NCBI GenBank assembly: GCA_010015675.1
Contig: ML976993.1
Location: forward strand, 168,829-232,828
Source of the DNA: Byssothecium circinans
Taxonomy: Eukaryota > Ascomycota > Dothideomycetes > Pleosporales > Massarinaceae
Reading direction: 5' to 3'
DNA: 64,000 nt
The translations under genes and the position numbers were made by a program. Under the pieces are notes generated by a model, which searched no databases, was not told where the DNA came from, and saw only the letters and a list, made by a program, of their open reading frames with translations. Shown here piece after piece: positions 34,335-45,766 of this stretch. The stretch's first letter is position 1. Each line of letters opens with the position of its first letter.

Positions 34335-35015
34335 TCACGCTATAAAGGCCTTATTCACGCCCCTCCAACCCGGATTCGCCAAATGACTCTGATACAAACC
34401 TCCTGGCCAAGTATGGCCGGGTGCCTTCTCCGGATTTTTCACCGCTTGCGCAACAACTGCATCGCCCAAGACCTTCTCGATCTCCTTCCTCTCGTACCTC
34501 TGCTCGAACGTCGTCTTCAGCCCAGCCAGGTCAATAGCCGTGACTTCAGACTTCTTGCCGAAGTCGATCTCGACAGCCAATCTCACAGTAGCACACAACT
34601 CCCCCATCCGCTGCACGACTCCATTGCTAGTATGCAAAGCGATGGCATTCCAAACTTCTTGCTTGTCTGAGTCGTCAATGCCGAACTTGGAAAGGTGCGC
34701 GACTGCGGCATCGGCACCGTCGACTTCGAAGCGGTTGGGCCCGTTGTAAGTGTCAGTGGTTCCGATGTCGTGGAGGATGCAGGCCGTGAAAAGGAGATCC
34801 TGCTTCGAGGGGTTGGTGTAATACACGGAGTTCGAAGATGCAGCGAGAGCACGGGCGTAGAGGTAGACGCGGATGCTGTGGTTGAGGATCGCTGGGTGCA
34901 AAAGCGATGAGGCGAGCTGGAAAGTTGCTTTGCTAGTTTCGCTGCGTGGGACGAAGGAGTCCGGATCGAGAGATGAGCCGGTCATGGAGGTTGAGAGGCC
35001 TTCGGGTGGACACAT
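34335..35015 (-). CDS. HD-domain hydrolase, cyanamide hydratase-like
   Basis: Intronless 226-aa metal-dependent HD protein. Visible metal ligands: His46 in NHSIRVYLYA, His82-Asp83 in ACILHDIGTTDTY, and a later His128 in IALHTSNGV. The spacing and the ARAL and NRFEVDGADAA segments match the fungal cyanamide hydratase (Ddi2/Ddi3) type, which hydrates cyanamide to urea; that substrate is inferred, since the family also contains uncharacterised hydrolases. A 14-residue extension (MCPPEGLSTSMTGS) precedes the fold. It ends 154 bp from the convergent Hikeshi gene. Confidence 0.8.
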   Translation of the reverse strand: MCPPEGLSTSMTGSSLDPDSFVPRSETSKATFQLASSLLHPAILNHSIRVYLYARALAASSNSVYYTNPSKQDLLFTACILHDIGTTDTYNGPNRFEVDGADAAVAHLSKFGIDDSDKQEVWNAIALHTSNGVVQRMGELCATVRLAVEIDFGKKSEVTAIDLAGLKTTFEQRYERKEIEKVLGDAVVAQAVKNPEKAPGHTWPGGLYQSHLANPGWRGVNKAFIA

Positions 35016-35507
35016 CTTGAATCGTTGAAGAGAATTCGACAGTGCTGGGCTTTTGTGGTTGAGTTGAGAAGGAGTTTTGTGGTTGAGATGCTTGTCTACT
35101 AGATGAGAAACTCAACAGTATTTATATTCTTGTCCACGCTGCCTTGTGTTTGGCCTGGATTCAACTGTTTTGCAATGCTTAGTATTTTCGAGCATTGGTC
35201 ATCGCGCCTTATGGCCATGTTCATCCGAATCCAGGCTAGCGCGCCTTAATGTCGTCGGCTGCCGGATCCGGGTGCGACAACCGAAGGTATGGGTGTACAA
35301 CATGCCCGTTCAAAATTTGCTGGTGTACTTGCTTTGAAATACACTGTTATGAGAAATACGTAGTATAAGATTTTGTTTTATTCTAACTCCCATTGCGCTA
35401 TATGCAAGTCTATGTCCAATCATCTTTCTCTACTGCCTTCAAGCAAAAGTTGAAACCTTGCAAGCCGTGGGAAATGTATCTAAATATTAAGTATACGACT
35501 AGAGCTC
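35016..35507. other. Intergenic
   Basis: Promoter of the HD-domain gene followed by the 3' flank of the asparaginase gene. No other feature seen. Confidence 0.5.
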
Positions 35508-36734
35508 CTAAGGCAAAGGATACCCTAACGCAAAAAGTTTCTTGATCTCCCCATACCCTAGACCCTTCGTCAGCGCCAACTGCAGCAATATCCGCGCCTT
35601 CTGTGGATTCAAAAAACCTCCCGCAATCGTAAAATCCTCTTTATCACTCACAAATCCATCTGCACTACGACGACTCGCGACAATTGGGATTCCAGTTGCA
35701 TTATATAGCGCCTCGGCTGCCTGTTCAACCTTTGCAGGCATGCCCCCAGCGCCGACGCCAGCATACACGATACCTTTGGCGCCAGCAGCGTACGACGCGC
35801 TGAAAAGGGCGGGGTTCATGTTTTGGTGCGCGTAGAGGATGTCAACTTGGGCGAGATCGGTGGTGTTGGCTAGGTCGAAGTAAGTTAGGCCGATAGGGGT
35901 GCTGGGCGCGTAGTAGAAATATGGGACTTGGTTGATGAAGAAACCTAGTTGGCCGGCTTCGGTAGAGTAGAATGTGTCGAGGGAGTTTGCGTTGTTTTTG
36001 GTTGTGTAGAAGGCGGAGCCGATGCGACTATTCGGGTATTAGTATACTATAATATGAGTTGGGTGGACAAGTTTGGCAACGCTTTCTACAATTCGGGCCT
36101 GATCAAGTGCAGTACGGCCTTCCACACTGAAACTGACTTACTCGTTCAGAGTGATCATCGTCCCACGCCCCTTGGCGTTTTCGCTCGCTGCGAGAGTGAC
36201 GGCTTGGAGAAGGTTGAGAGGACCATCTGCGCTGAGCGCTGTTGCTGGTCGCATAGCGCCTACACAAACAACAGGCTTTGTTGACTTCACGGCAAGCTCT
36301 ATCAAGAAAGCCGTCTCTTCCAGAGTATCCGTTCCGTGCGTGATCACTACGCCAGCAACCTCATCCTTCGCTAACTCTTCATTGATGGTATGCGTCAGCT
36401 TCAGCAAAACCGTCTGGTTGATATTCCCGCTGGCCACGTTCGAAATCTGAAAGCCGGCAATATTCGAGATGTTTAAAATTTCGGGTACGGCGTCAATGAG
36501 TTGCTGGACACCGAGGCCAACGGAATAACCGACAGTTTGTGTGCTCGAAATGCCTTGAGAAGCTATTGTGCCACCGGTAGCGAATATGGTGACATTAGGA
36601 AGAGAAGCATTGATCGGGGTTTGAATATCTTGTCGTGTGAAAAGGTGTTGTTGGGTCACTGAGGGAATTTCTATGGGCGATGCCAAGATCAGCGCCGTGA
36701 AGGCAGGAAGCACGTGAGAGCTGGTGATTTTCAT
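35508..36734 (-). CDS. Secreted type II L-asparaginase
   Basis: Hydrolyses asparagine to aspartate and ammonia outside the cell. Exons 36734-36142 and 36027-35508 (intron GTAAGT..ATAG, branch CTAATAC) give 370 aa. A signal peptide covers roughly residues 1-19. Catalytic elements: TGGTIAS at 53-59 and HGTDTLEE at 133-140 (the two Thr of bacterial-type asparaginases), plus VCVGAMRPATALSADGPLNL. Several N-x-S/T sites agree with secretion. The splice joins ITLND to RIGSAFYTTKNNANSLDTF, a conserved segment. The upstream frame extension has no credible signal sequence, so MKITSS is taken as start. Confidence 0.93.
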
Positions 36735-38040
36735 CTTGTCGGACGGAACAGAGTGGAGATTGATGGCTGTGAAGAGCCTCTGCCACCGGTGTGAAGGCAA
36801 ATTCTTCTCTTTATAGCTTTCACCCCCGAAGAATGCCGATCTGAAAATGTGTTAGACAACTTTTGATGCATGCCTCCGTTATCTCTCGCAAGGATCCGGC
36901 CTATTGTCTTCCACAGCAGTCAAATCCCGCGAACATGCCCTGTCGCCAATTGTACCGCCAAAAGCCAGTGCCTACCATGCTCACAATCGGGATTTAGGTA
37001 AGTCGACGCAGGAAGTGTTCGTGATGGCCGTTCGTTATCAGTGGAGAATGCTGGTCCTATCCGCACTGCCAAGACGCTATGTGATATCGAGCAGTTTGCG
37101 AAGAGAGGCGCTTTTCTCTAAGTGTGCATTTGGTATGTATCTCGCTTGAGCTAAGAAACGCTCGGCTTTTATATGGGGTGAGGTCATGGTGGTTTTCCAA
37201 AAGTATGGAGGTCTTTTTCGTGATCCGACGAGCTTGGGGGTTGCAACATCGGCAAATGTTTGGCTATCTTGCCCTCTGTTAAATAGTAGGGAACCAGGTA
37301 CCTAGTTAGTAGTATCTTGATGTTGTTATTGAAAGAAATGATTCTATGAAGCAAGACCAGTGGCCGGGCGGGCTTCATGATTAGTCCAACCAGCTTGTCA
37401 TTAGCCGTACCGTACTACCTCACAAGGCCAAAATGTTCGGTAGAAATAAATAAACTCCAGTACGAAATAGACCCCAGTACGTCGAAATAAGAGGGCGCTG
37501 ATAATTGTTGGTGGACATGGGGCGAAAGTTCACGTCAGCTTCGAGATTTTCACAGGAAGGACTATTTCGCTTTAGGCTAGTCTCAACCTCACGAACCCGC
37601 CGCCTTTGAGCAGCCACCATTTTAATGTCAACGAGTCCTATTTGTCTAGTAATTGACTTTTCCTTTGTTTATACCGCTATTTCTTCATTCAATCTATACA
37701 CCGATCTGTGTTGCTGGCTGATTCTTTAGACCTGCTAATGGACCGGACTAGGTCGCAGTGAAGCCCCCCGCCGCACGGCTTCTGTTCGGTGAATGCATGA
37801 ATGCGATTCATAGTATTTACATAATCGTACAGAACATATTTGCCAAATTTTCTCACACAATTCAAGAGTTCCACGTGCAAGCCAGCCACCCAACAATGCG
37901 GTTCTCAGCCCTAAAACGTACGCACGCGTTCGCCTACGTCATGACTTGACTACCTTTCCAGGCAGAATCGCAGCGCGTACTTCCACTGCTTCAAGGTTCA
38001 CAAGAGGTTATCCAACCATCTATTCTCAATCGTCTTCAAT
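36735..38040. other. Divergent intergenic region (~1.3 kb)
   Basis: Between the divergent asparaginase and OSBP genes. No coding frame with motifs. A short direct repetition of CCAGTACG occurs near 37458-37475. The rest is unexplained non-coding DNA. Confidence 0.4.
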
Positions 38041-39462
38041 ATGCCAAACTCAATCGCCTCCAACCGTTCCACATTGAAGGAGTTCCTCGCATCTATTGCG
38101 ACAATACAAGGCGACCCCTCAAATATAACCGCGCCTCCTTTCGTTCTCGGAGAATACTCGGCCGTCGAGCTCCCGCAGTATTGGGCCGATCATCCATCCC
38201 TGTTCATTGCACCCGCGTTGGAGGAAGATCTCGAGAAAAGAGCAGTGCTGGCCTTGAAATGGTTTCTGGGGTCTTTAAGAAACCAGCAATATGCGGGCCG
38301 ACAACCGGAAGACGGCGTGAAGAAGCCACTCAATGCATTCCTCGGAGAGCTGTTCATAGGGAGCTGGAAAGGTGAAGAAGTAGGCGAAACAAAGTTGATC
38401 TCTGAGCACGTCAGTCATCATCCGCCTGTCACAGCATGCTACCTATGGAATGACAAGCATGGGATTAGGGCAGAAGGCTTTACACAACAGGAGATCACAT
38501 TCTCAGGAAGCATCAGCATTAAGCAGAAGGGGTATGCAATTTTGCATATTGATCGTTACGACGAAGACTATTTAATACCAGTCTCGAATGTGAAAGTCAA
38601 GGGCATCTTGAGTGGAACACCATATCCCGAACTAGTTGGGACGTACTCCATTATCTCGTCCAGTGGTCTCGTATCGGATGTGAAGTTTGAAGGAAAGGGG
38701 TTCTTCGGCGGTGGCAACAAGAACGGGTTCGAGGCACACGTCTATAAGGCCGAAGCGCCTTCAGATACGCTATATACCGCCCAAGGGCAATGGAATGGGA
38801 GCTTCACGATCCATGATAGCCGAAGCGGGAAGGAAGTCGATAGTTACAACATCAATACCGCAAAATCGTTGATAATTAGTGTTGCCGACCAATCCAAGCA
38901 AGATCCCTGGGAGTCACGCAAAGCTTGGGGTGGCGTTATTGAAGCTCTGGGCCGCGGCGATATGAAGGGTACGACCTATGCTAAGTCAAAGGTTGAAGAA
39001 GGACAGCGTCAAATGCGCAGAGATGAAGAAGCTAGCGGTGAGGAGTGGTAGAGGGTTTTCTTCCGGAAACAAAGTGAAGACACATTATTCCAGAAGCTGG
39101 TGGCAGCCGACAATGAGACGTGCTTTACTGTCGATCCAGCTGGTGGGATATGGAAAGTCGATCAGGATGCCATCAAGAAGGTGAAAAAGCCATATCATGG
39201 CGACAAACTACCCACCGGTCAGGTCTTCAAGAGCTAGAGGATAGAGACGAAGAATGAGGTCAATGATCCGGAGAGTGGTCGCAACACACCGAAGACTGAG
39301 CAGCAACTGTATAGTGAGAAATTTAGTGAACTGCAAGCAGCAAGAGAGCAGAAAGATGATTTGGGGGTCGTGCAACCAGAGCATGGAAAGAGTGACCAGG
39401 ATCAACAAACAACGAAAGGGAATGTGAGCAGTGACAAGAAAGAGCAATTGGAGAAGATATGA
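38041..39462 (+). CDS. Oxysterol-binding protein (Osh/Kes1-like) with two in-frame TAG codons
   Basis: Lipid-transfer protein exchanging sterols and PI4P between membranes. ATG 38041; the continuous frame ends at TAG 39049-39051 (336 aa). The ORD fold is clear: LGELFIGSWKG, the fingerprint EHVSHHPP (about 122-129), GTPYPELVGTYSI and GQWNGSFTIHD. The family normally continues after the helix ..GQRQMRRDEEASGEEW. Here the same frame does go on, with RVFFRKQSEDTLFQKLVAAD and GIWKVDQDAIKK..PYHGD, to a second TAG at 39235-39237, and then a further hydrophilic 74-codon stretch to TGA 39460-39462. Both TAGs are one C-to-T change from CAG. Either the product is truncated within its conserved end, the stops are read through, or this is a decaying gene. 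Confidence 0.8.
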
Positions 39463-39649
39463 ATCGAGGAGATGCTTCGTCACAAGTACAGCTCGGCTCC
39501 ACGGTGGTAGTCCACAAGATACAGAAGGAACGAGTTGCAAAGTTCTGAACTTATGTAGTTCTGTTTCAAAGGTATTACAAGGTATATTCCATTTTTCAAT
39601 CCGCTCGTGTGCGCTAATAACGAGATGGTTCCAAAATCCGGTGTTCGTA

Positions 39650-40969
39650 TCAGTGACCCCTTCCCGCAAACATATTGTCCTGCATCGTGACCCCTCGAAT
39701 CGACGATTTGTTCAAATCTTCTTCACTATCCCCGGCTTGAATCCTCCACGTCGAAAACCCTTTGTCATGTGGCTTTTCTTCATCGCTTTCCGCTAGCGGC
39801 AGGGGTGGCAAGTCCCCCAATGTGTATTCCTCCGAATCGCCGTCAGCCCGCGCCTTCTCTGGGCGTGTCAGAGTGATGAGACTGAATGGTCCGCTTCTCT
39901 TTGGCTTGTTGCTCGAGGGCGTTTTGTACCGTTCTTGAGTCCCCTTCCCTGAGGCTTTCTGGTTCGAAACGAAGTGCGAGAGGCCGAAACGTGCGGCGAA
40001 GACGCGGTAGAGGGGGCGCAGCGTAGCGAGTGATCCAGCGGTGATGGCGAGACCTTGTTCGATATCCGACCAAATAGCGATGTCGAGAGTAGCCCATAAG
40101 AAGTCAGGGCTCCTAAAGTCCATGACGAAGGGCATTCGCACGATGACGGCGACACTGGCAACGCAGGCCATACTCAAGATCGGAATCAACATGAGCTTCG
40201 AGTTCCGACTCATGTTCAAGTTCCATACTAGAAAGATGGGTAAGATTCCGAATGTGCCATCACTGAGGGCGGAAATTGCCGAGTAGAGAAACGTAAGGCC
40301 GATAATGACATTGACGTCAATGCAGCTGCCGCGCTCTCCGACGAATCGACCCCAGAAATAGGAAACGGGGGTGCATTGCAAAAGAGTGACGAAGAAGAAG
40401 ACGAGGCCGGAAACGAGTGTAAGCGTCATAGCGGTGTATATGATATAGCGATGCAGCTTTGTGACGGTGACGCGCAGGAGGAAGATTCCGATGGACATTT
40501 TGGCCGCGATCATGGTCGTACAATAGGAAACGTAGCAGAGCCACCAGAACTGTTGATTGATCAGCATGCAAGTACCAAAGCATGAATTTGGGAATGAGTG
40601 GCGCACCCTCATGGCCTTCATTTTATGTTCGGCATCGAGCTCGTACATATGTCGTCCAGTTCCCCAGTGGACGCCACTGATTGCGCAGGCCGTGAACATG
40701 ATGTAGGTGAGCTACTAGAGCGTCAGCTTTGCAAGAGAAGATGGTTATTGTTGAGAATTATCACTCACCATGGCTAATACCATCCACCCATCATCCCATC
40801 CAAAGTTCCGAACCATCCGCAGCCGCACATGCACACGCAATACCGTCGACACAAACGCCATAGCCACGAACGTCGAACATACCTACTGCTATCAGTAATA
40901 GTCACCGCATCAATACCATGCATACAAAATACTTACTGCCGTCAGCTCCGGGCCCCGGTTGTCCACCAT
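39650..40969 (-). CDS. Seven-helix receptor-like membrane protein (SAT4/rhodopsin-domain family)
   Basis: Exons 40969-40937, 40882-40769 and 40711-39650 give 402 aa. Introns are GTAAGT..AGTAG and GTGAGT..AGTAG. Family marks: RPEL-type N-terminus followed by RNFGWDDGWMVLAML (the D-D-x-W/L element), GVHWGTGRH, LCYVSYCTTMIAAKMSIGIFLLRV, LLQCTPVSYFWGR and the last helix region ATLDIAIWSDIEQGLAITAGSLATLRPLYR. The C-terminal about 100 residues are cytosolic, Lys/Ser/Pro-rich. No CFEM cysteine domain precedes the helices, so it is the shorter class. Ligand and coupling are unknown. Confidence 0.87.
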
Positions 40970-42199
40970 TGTGTGTTCCGATTTCCAAAGGACTCTTCCA
41001 CTGAAGTGGACCGCCGGATGGTTTGATCTGGAAAGTGGATTCAATGAAAGTTGCCCTTCAACTGCTAGGTTAATGAACGAGTTTTGCGACCACTAAAACG
41101 ATGAGGGCAGACTCAGACATGAAGAAGCATCAAGGCCTCCCGCCCTACGAGATCCCTGAAACCGTGCGCCTCATGCAGGAGGGACATGATTAGGGACAGG
41201 GTGTTCAAAATAGGAAGGATCACCGTCTGCGAGGGACATGGAGTGGCGGCGATCTGCTCCGCCTTCTCTCACTTTGTAGCCGGCGACGTCCAGTGCCCAA
41301 GCCAGCCTAGCACATGCTAAGATGCTCGGTAGTTGGGATAAAGGTTGGGAGGGAAACATACAGCGGGATTTGCCGTTGCTAATTCATACCATGGATGGCC
41401 TAGTGCGAAAGGTACCATAGATCGATGAGGCCTGACAGGTGCTTGTTGGTCATAACCGTGAATATTGTCGTACAGCGTAGATATTTTGAAGAAAGTTCTA
41501 TTGAAAAGGACCAAATGCAAACAAGCTGCATCCATAGTTGTCTCGACTGTCGACCCGCCCCACACCGGCGTATTCTCGGCGTACATCGGCTAATTACGTA
41601 CCTGGGAAAATTTAGTCGTCTCAACATCACATCCCTGCATGCCATCAATGAACAGGCGGGAGGAACTGACTGTGCCACGCGACAGACATGCTCCGAGGCT
41701 CATCCTAATGCGGATGAACGGCCGAAACGCTAGTCTATCTATGGTAAAGATAGTGAATTCAACAGCACTAACTATCATGTCGATCCCAGTTTCACTATGA
41801 TACGGAGACCCTCTTCAGGTTAGTGGAAACGTGTGAAGTGGAGATGAGGATGCAAGCGGCGAAAGAAGGGGGAGGTTGTGCCATGGTGGGATGAAGCCGG
41901 GTGACCGGAGGGCAAGGTGCAAGGTGCAAGGTGCAAGGAAGGGTTTGGGCGATCAGCAGAGGTTACGTGGGAAAGGAGGAGGGCTTTTCTGTGTTGTGTA
42001 TTTCGCATACATAATTGCCATGATTCCTGAATCGCAAATTTTTAGCATTGGGCACCATCGAACAAAGGGACCAATACACAAGCGGGGGCAGTCTTCCGTT
42101 GCGTAGGCCAGCGACTGTCCTCGAGTCATTGCCATTGAAATTGAGATAACTGCCTACGTGCTACCGCCCGCTGCTCATGCGGCGGAGAACATCCAAATT
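40970..42199. other. Intergenic with short heptamer repeat
   Basis: No supported gene. Bases 41919-41940 hold about three to four tandem copies of GCAAGGT. Open frames here are short and without motifs. Confidence 0.45.
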
Positions 42200-44013
42200 T
42201 CAACAGCATGATGTTCGACAGTAGCAAGACGACCTCACGTCGACGTCAGCGACTGCTTGTGCCACTCGTAATTGCTGCTGGATCATTTTCGCCTCTTCAG
42301 TTCGTCCGAGTTTGATTAGGCACTCATAATAACCTTTCAGAAGCGAAGATACCAAGTCAGTGAAGATCATAAGAGCATACAATGGGCATTGAATATCGAT
42401 GCTTACCGTGCAGGGCCCACACATTGTTCGGATGTTGACGTGCCCGGGGTAGTGCTTCGTCGAACCCTAGATCTTCTGCGTATGCTTTAGTGGCCTCATC
42501 GATTCTTCCCCTTTCCATCTGTTCAAGGGGAAGACAAGCCGTCAGTAATTGTTTTGGTCACATTCGAATGGTCAGCACGTACCAATAATGCAGCATAAGC
42601 ATGTCGAGTAGGCATCATCCAAGGCCAGGGCTCCGCGTAAGTAAGCGCATCGTCCCGTTCAATCGCTGTTCGAAGATGTTTGAATGCGGCATCGTAGTTG
42701 CCTTTTCGATACTCCAATTCGCCGTCTAACATGGCCATACCGACTTTGAGAACGACGTTCGCCAAGTTTGGGAAATCTCCCGATATTCGGGAATCAGGGA
42801 CCTTCTCGATTGCAGCGTGGAGCGCATCGCGATGCTTAATTGAGTTGTCAATATCGCCCGTGGCAGCGTACGCTACTCCTTTCCCGTAGTGTATCATAGC
42901 TGCTGTTACGCAGTATAGATGCAGATCTTTGGGCACTGTGAGGGCGATAATATCATCCCATCGCCCAAATCGAACCAATACGTGGACGCGCACCGAGGCG
43001 AAGTTCTCGACCCAATCAGCCATAGGGGGGCTTTGGATTCGAAGAAGAGACTCAGGGAGTGACGCTTCCACTCGCTTTACCGTGTCCATGGAAACCTTAT
43101 GTTGACCAGCGAGCATAGCGGCGTATATCAAACTATGATAGTCATGCATACGATAAAACGTGTAAAAGTTGTCGCCTCCATACGTAGCAAGGAACTTCTC
43201 GTCAGCACGACAGGCATCAGCATTCGATGCTATAGCTCTTCGATAATCGCCGACCAAGACGTCGAGATGCGACGGCATATGGACAAGGTGGCCAGCATCG
43301 GGCGTCAGATTGCGGAGGTGATCTGCGGCGACCAATGCCACTTCAGGTGTCTTTGACATTTCCATGAGGTGAATGTAGAGATGCAGAACCCCCGGATGGA
43401 CACTTGCACCTTCTTGGGCCAATGCCTTTTCCAGCACAGCTTTTGCCTCCAGAGAACGCGAGCCAGGCGTCGGTTCGCCGGTCTTGAGATCCCACAGGTC
43501 CCATGCGGATAAATTCATGATCGAATCGGCGTAAAGGGCTGCAATGTCCAGATCCTGGGAGTATTGCTTGTATACCGATGCCATCGCTTCAGCATATGCT
43601 TCGTTGCAAGCACGGAACGCAATCTGGTCGAGACCGTTCGGAACACGTACTTGTACTGCGTCAACAAGCGCCTTTTCGATATCCGTGGCATTTGTGGCAT
43701 GCTCTTTTGCTTTTGCATTCGCGCCGTTGATCTTTTCCAGTGTCGATCTGAGCTCTTCTCCGTCGAACAAGTCCCAAGGCTTGTTGTAGTTCGGACCGAG
43801 AGCAAATGCAAGACCCCAGTAGGCCATTGCGCAGGTTGAGTCTTCATTGATCGCACGTTCAAAGCATCTTGCTGATTCTTCATGGTGAAAGGCATAGCAC
43901 CATGTCAGTCCGCGATCGAACCATTTCTGCGCCGCCGAAATCTTCGTGCTGACGTTACGCTTGAAATCGCCGAGATCGTATTGGTACGAGTAGGAATCGA
44001 ACTGAACACTCAT
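42200..44013 (-). CDS. TPR-repeat protein
   Basis: Exons 44013-42583, 42518-42407 and 42333-42200; 558 aa. The first ATG in frame is MSVQFDSYSYQYDLG at 44013. Helical tetratricopeptide-like repeats run through the protein: AAQKWFDRGLTWCYAFHHEESARCFERAI (about 25-55), CAMAYWGLAFALGPNYN, LHLYIHLMEMSKTPEVAL, DAGHLVHMPSHLDVLVGDYRRAIASN, YGKGVAYAATGDIDNSIKH and YRKGNYDAAFKHLRTAI; the last repeat follows the splices. The H-x-P-S-H segment recalls bacterial TPR proteins of unknown role, so a bacterial origin of the family is possible. The C-terminus after LRVAQAVADVD is Cys-rich and may be the product of a missed intron. Function unknown. Confidence 0.75.
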
Positions 44014-44529
44014 TATAGATTCCAAGTGTGCTGCGAATATAGTATAGTATAATCGGGTGGTATCACAAAGCTGTGGAGGTGGCGTGGCGTCGAGGAGGTG
44101 GGGTGGAAGTTGAATGGTTTGATACCTGGAAATTCACGCAAGAATGGAAGCTCTCTGTGTTCAAGTCTGAAAGGGTGAAGCACTTTTGTAGGATGCTTTT
44201 AGATGGATGAGATATTGGAAGGTTGATGAATCCAAGTTTAGGTTGAGGGTACGTGATACAAAGTACGATTGAGCTTAGTAATAGGCTCGACCTCCCTAGG
44301 TATGACGTGTCAGTGCTTCAGCTCTGCAGGTGGCATATCATTCTTCTGCTCCAAGAACGCAACATAGATACAATACGGAAAAGTCTATAAATGAAAGGAT
44401 ATCATTTGTTTATGCTCTTACGATGGAGAATGCATCACGTGATTTGCATTGTCTTGATCCCATAATATCTAAATCCATGCAAAATTATACACGTAACAAG
44501 CAATAAGTAGACATAAAAGCATAACAGTA
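44014..44529. other. Intergenic
   Basis: Promoter side of the TPR gene and 3' flank of the regulator fragment. No supported feature. Confidence 0.5.
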
Positions 44530-45483
44530 CTATCTCAAACTTCCCAGCTCTTCCATGAGCCCGCACAAAGCCCTCAAAAGCGGTGGCCCATTCCGTCTCT
44601 CAACTCCCGGGTGCGCAGCTTCAAGCAATGCAACACCAGCCTTCATGATGTGTGACGGACTCCTAAGGTCGCAAATAGCTTGTGTTCTCACGGAAGATTG
44701 TCTCGTATTATCTGTAGTAGCCGCACAATTCCGAAAATGCGACATGATGTGCAGACACGGTCGCCCAGCGTTCATGAGAATAAAAGCATCAATACCATGT
44801 TGCGTTTTAAAAGACAAATCGTCGAGAAACAGTGGCTCTGTTGATGAATTTGGAATGGCAGCCTCTGATGGTCCTCGAATCGGTGTCGCGGTTCCCGTCC
44901 GTCTTGCTCGCGCTTTCATCATCATGCTATAAGCCCAGAGAACCATAGTTGCATGATACACCATGAAAGCATCTTGTCCTCTGATTTGAAAAGGTGGTAT
45001 TCTTCTTGCAGCGCAAAGCAATTGACCACCATGCCATACTGCAGTACGAGCTGCCTTGGTCTGACTCCATGGTTGAAGATGGGTGTATGCATTGCGCGCT
45101 TCTTCTTCGCCATACTTGCCAGAAAAACGTGCTATAGTATCGAGGCTGACATGCAAGTTCATATATAAAAACTGATGGACAACGCAGGATATAGCTGGCG
45201 AATCGTCGAGGGAGTATGCGGCGTTGTGGAGGCATTGGTCACTAATCATTGTGTAAGCAAGATATTGTGGAAGGGTTTTCATGAACGTACAGCTTCTGCT
45301 GGCGCGATTGTATCCACAGCTGCGACGATGGATCACTCGTTTGTAGCACAGCAGACTGCTGTGTGTGTTCCCATACTTGCGCGGCAAGGCCATAAAGATG
45401 TACAGATCGCGCCAACTGCACATCTGTTGCAGAAGAGAGGCAGAGTCGAGCAGTTTCATCTTGGAGGAGGCTCTTGAGTGAAT
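44530..45483 (-). pseudogene. 3' half of a split fungal transcription factor
   Basis: C-terminal part of the C2H2/Zn2Cys6 regulator whose 5' half lies at 52827-54971. It begins at the target duplication 45470-45483 and reads SLLQDETARLCLSSATDVQL..VHLYGLAAQVWEH..WIQSRQQKL. The frame then slips by one base near 45282-45290 and continues as MKTLPQYLAYTM..MYLHVSL-type MNLHVSLDTIARFSGKYGEEEARNAY..AVWHGGQLL..AFMVYHATMVLW to the stop at 44530. These are family marks of fungal C2H2 regulators. It has no promoter or DNA-binding domain of its own. The slip and the separation make it a fragment. Confidence 0.8.
45470..45483. repeat. Target-site duplication 1, copy a
   Basis: GCTCTTGAGTGAAT, the reverse complement of 54958-54971. 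It marks the 3' edge of the element insertion in the regulator gene and is now separated from its partner by the inversion. Confidence 0.8.
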
Positions 45484-45638
45484 CAAGAAGGAGCAATCAT
45501 CACCACTAGTACTCATGTGAGTACAGTAGGGTATCAACACAAGGAAAAAACACGATAAGGATAAGGCGCACCGGCCTCAGAACTCGAACGACTTCGGATA
45601 AACGATTACGTAAGCGGAGCGGATTAACCTGCGTCCGA
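45482..45638. repeat. Inverted repeat arm A (157 bp, identical to 54972-55128)
   Basis: Base-for-base identical to the reverse complement of 54972-55128 by direct reading. This is the shared homology in which the inversion recombination most likely took place. Confidence 0.95.
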
Positions 45639-45753
45639 CAGAAAAAAATTCGTGTTGAACCTCAACATTTTGGCAACCATGGTACGAGTGGAGTGACCAC
45701 TGTTGCCTGCTTGGCGCCACCGAGGCCTTTGGCCCACGGCGGACCAGATAAAT
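45484..45753 (-). mobile_element. SINE-like/non-LTR-like element, long copy (270 bp)
   Basis: Element in the hydrolase lineage of the rearrangement. On the minus strand its 3' end (..TCCTTCTTG) is shared with the 155-bp copy at 54972-55126; its 5' 115 bp (45639-45753) are missing there, a 5'-truncation pattern. Flanks: target duplication 1 on the left, duplication 2 (45754-45766) on the right. Internal features: GTACTCA/TGAGTAC and TGTTGA/TCAACA hairpins, runs of seven T and six T on the element strand, no coding frame and no terminal inverted repeats. Absence of a poly-A end is unusual for a SINE or LINE. The class is inference; the element boundaries are set by the duplications. Confidence 0.65.
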
Positions 45754-45766
45754 ACTGCGAACGTAT
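45754..45766. repeat. Target-site duplication 2, copy a
   Basis: ACTGCGAACGTAT, the reverse complement of 55127-55139. It marks the element insertion point inside the hydrolase coding frame. Confidence 0.8.
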
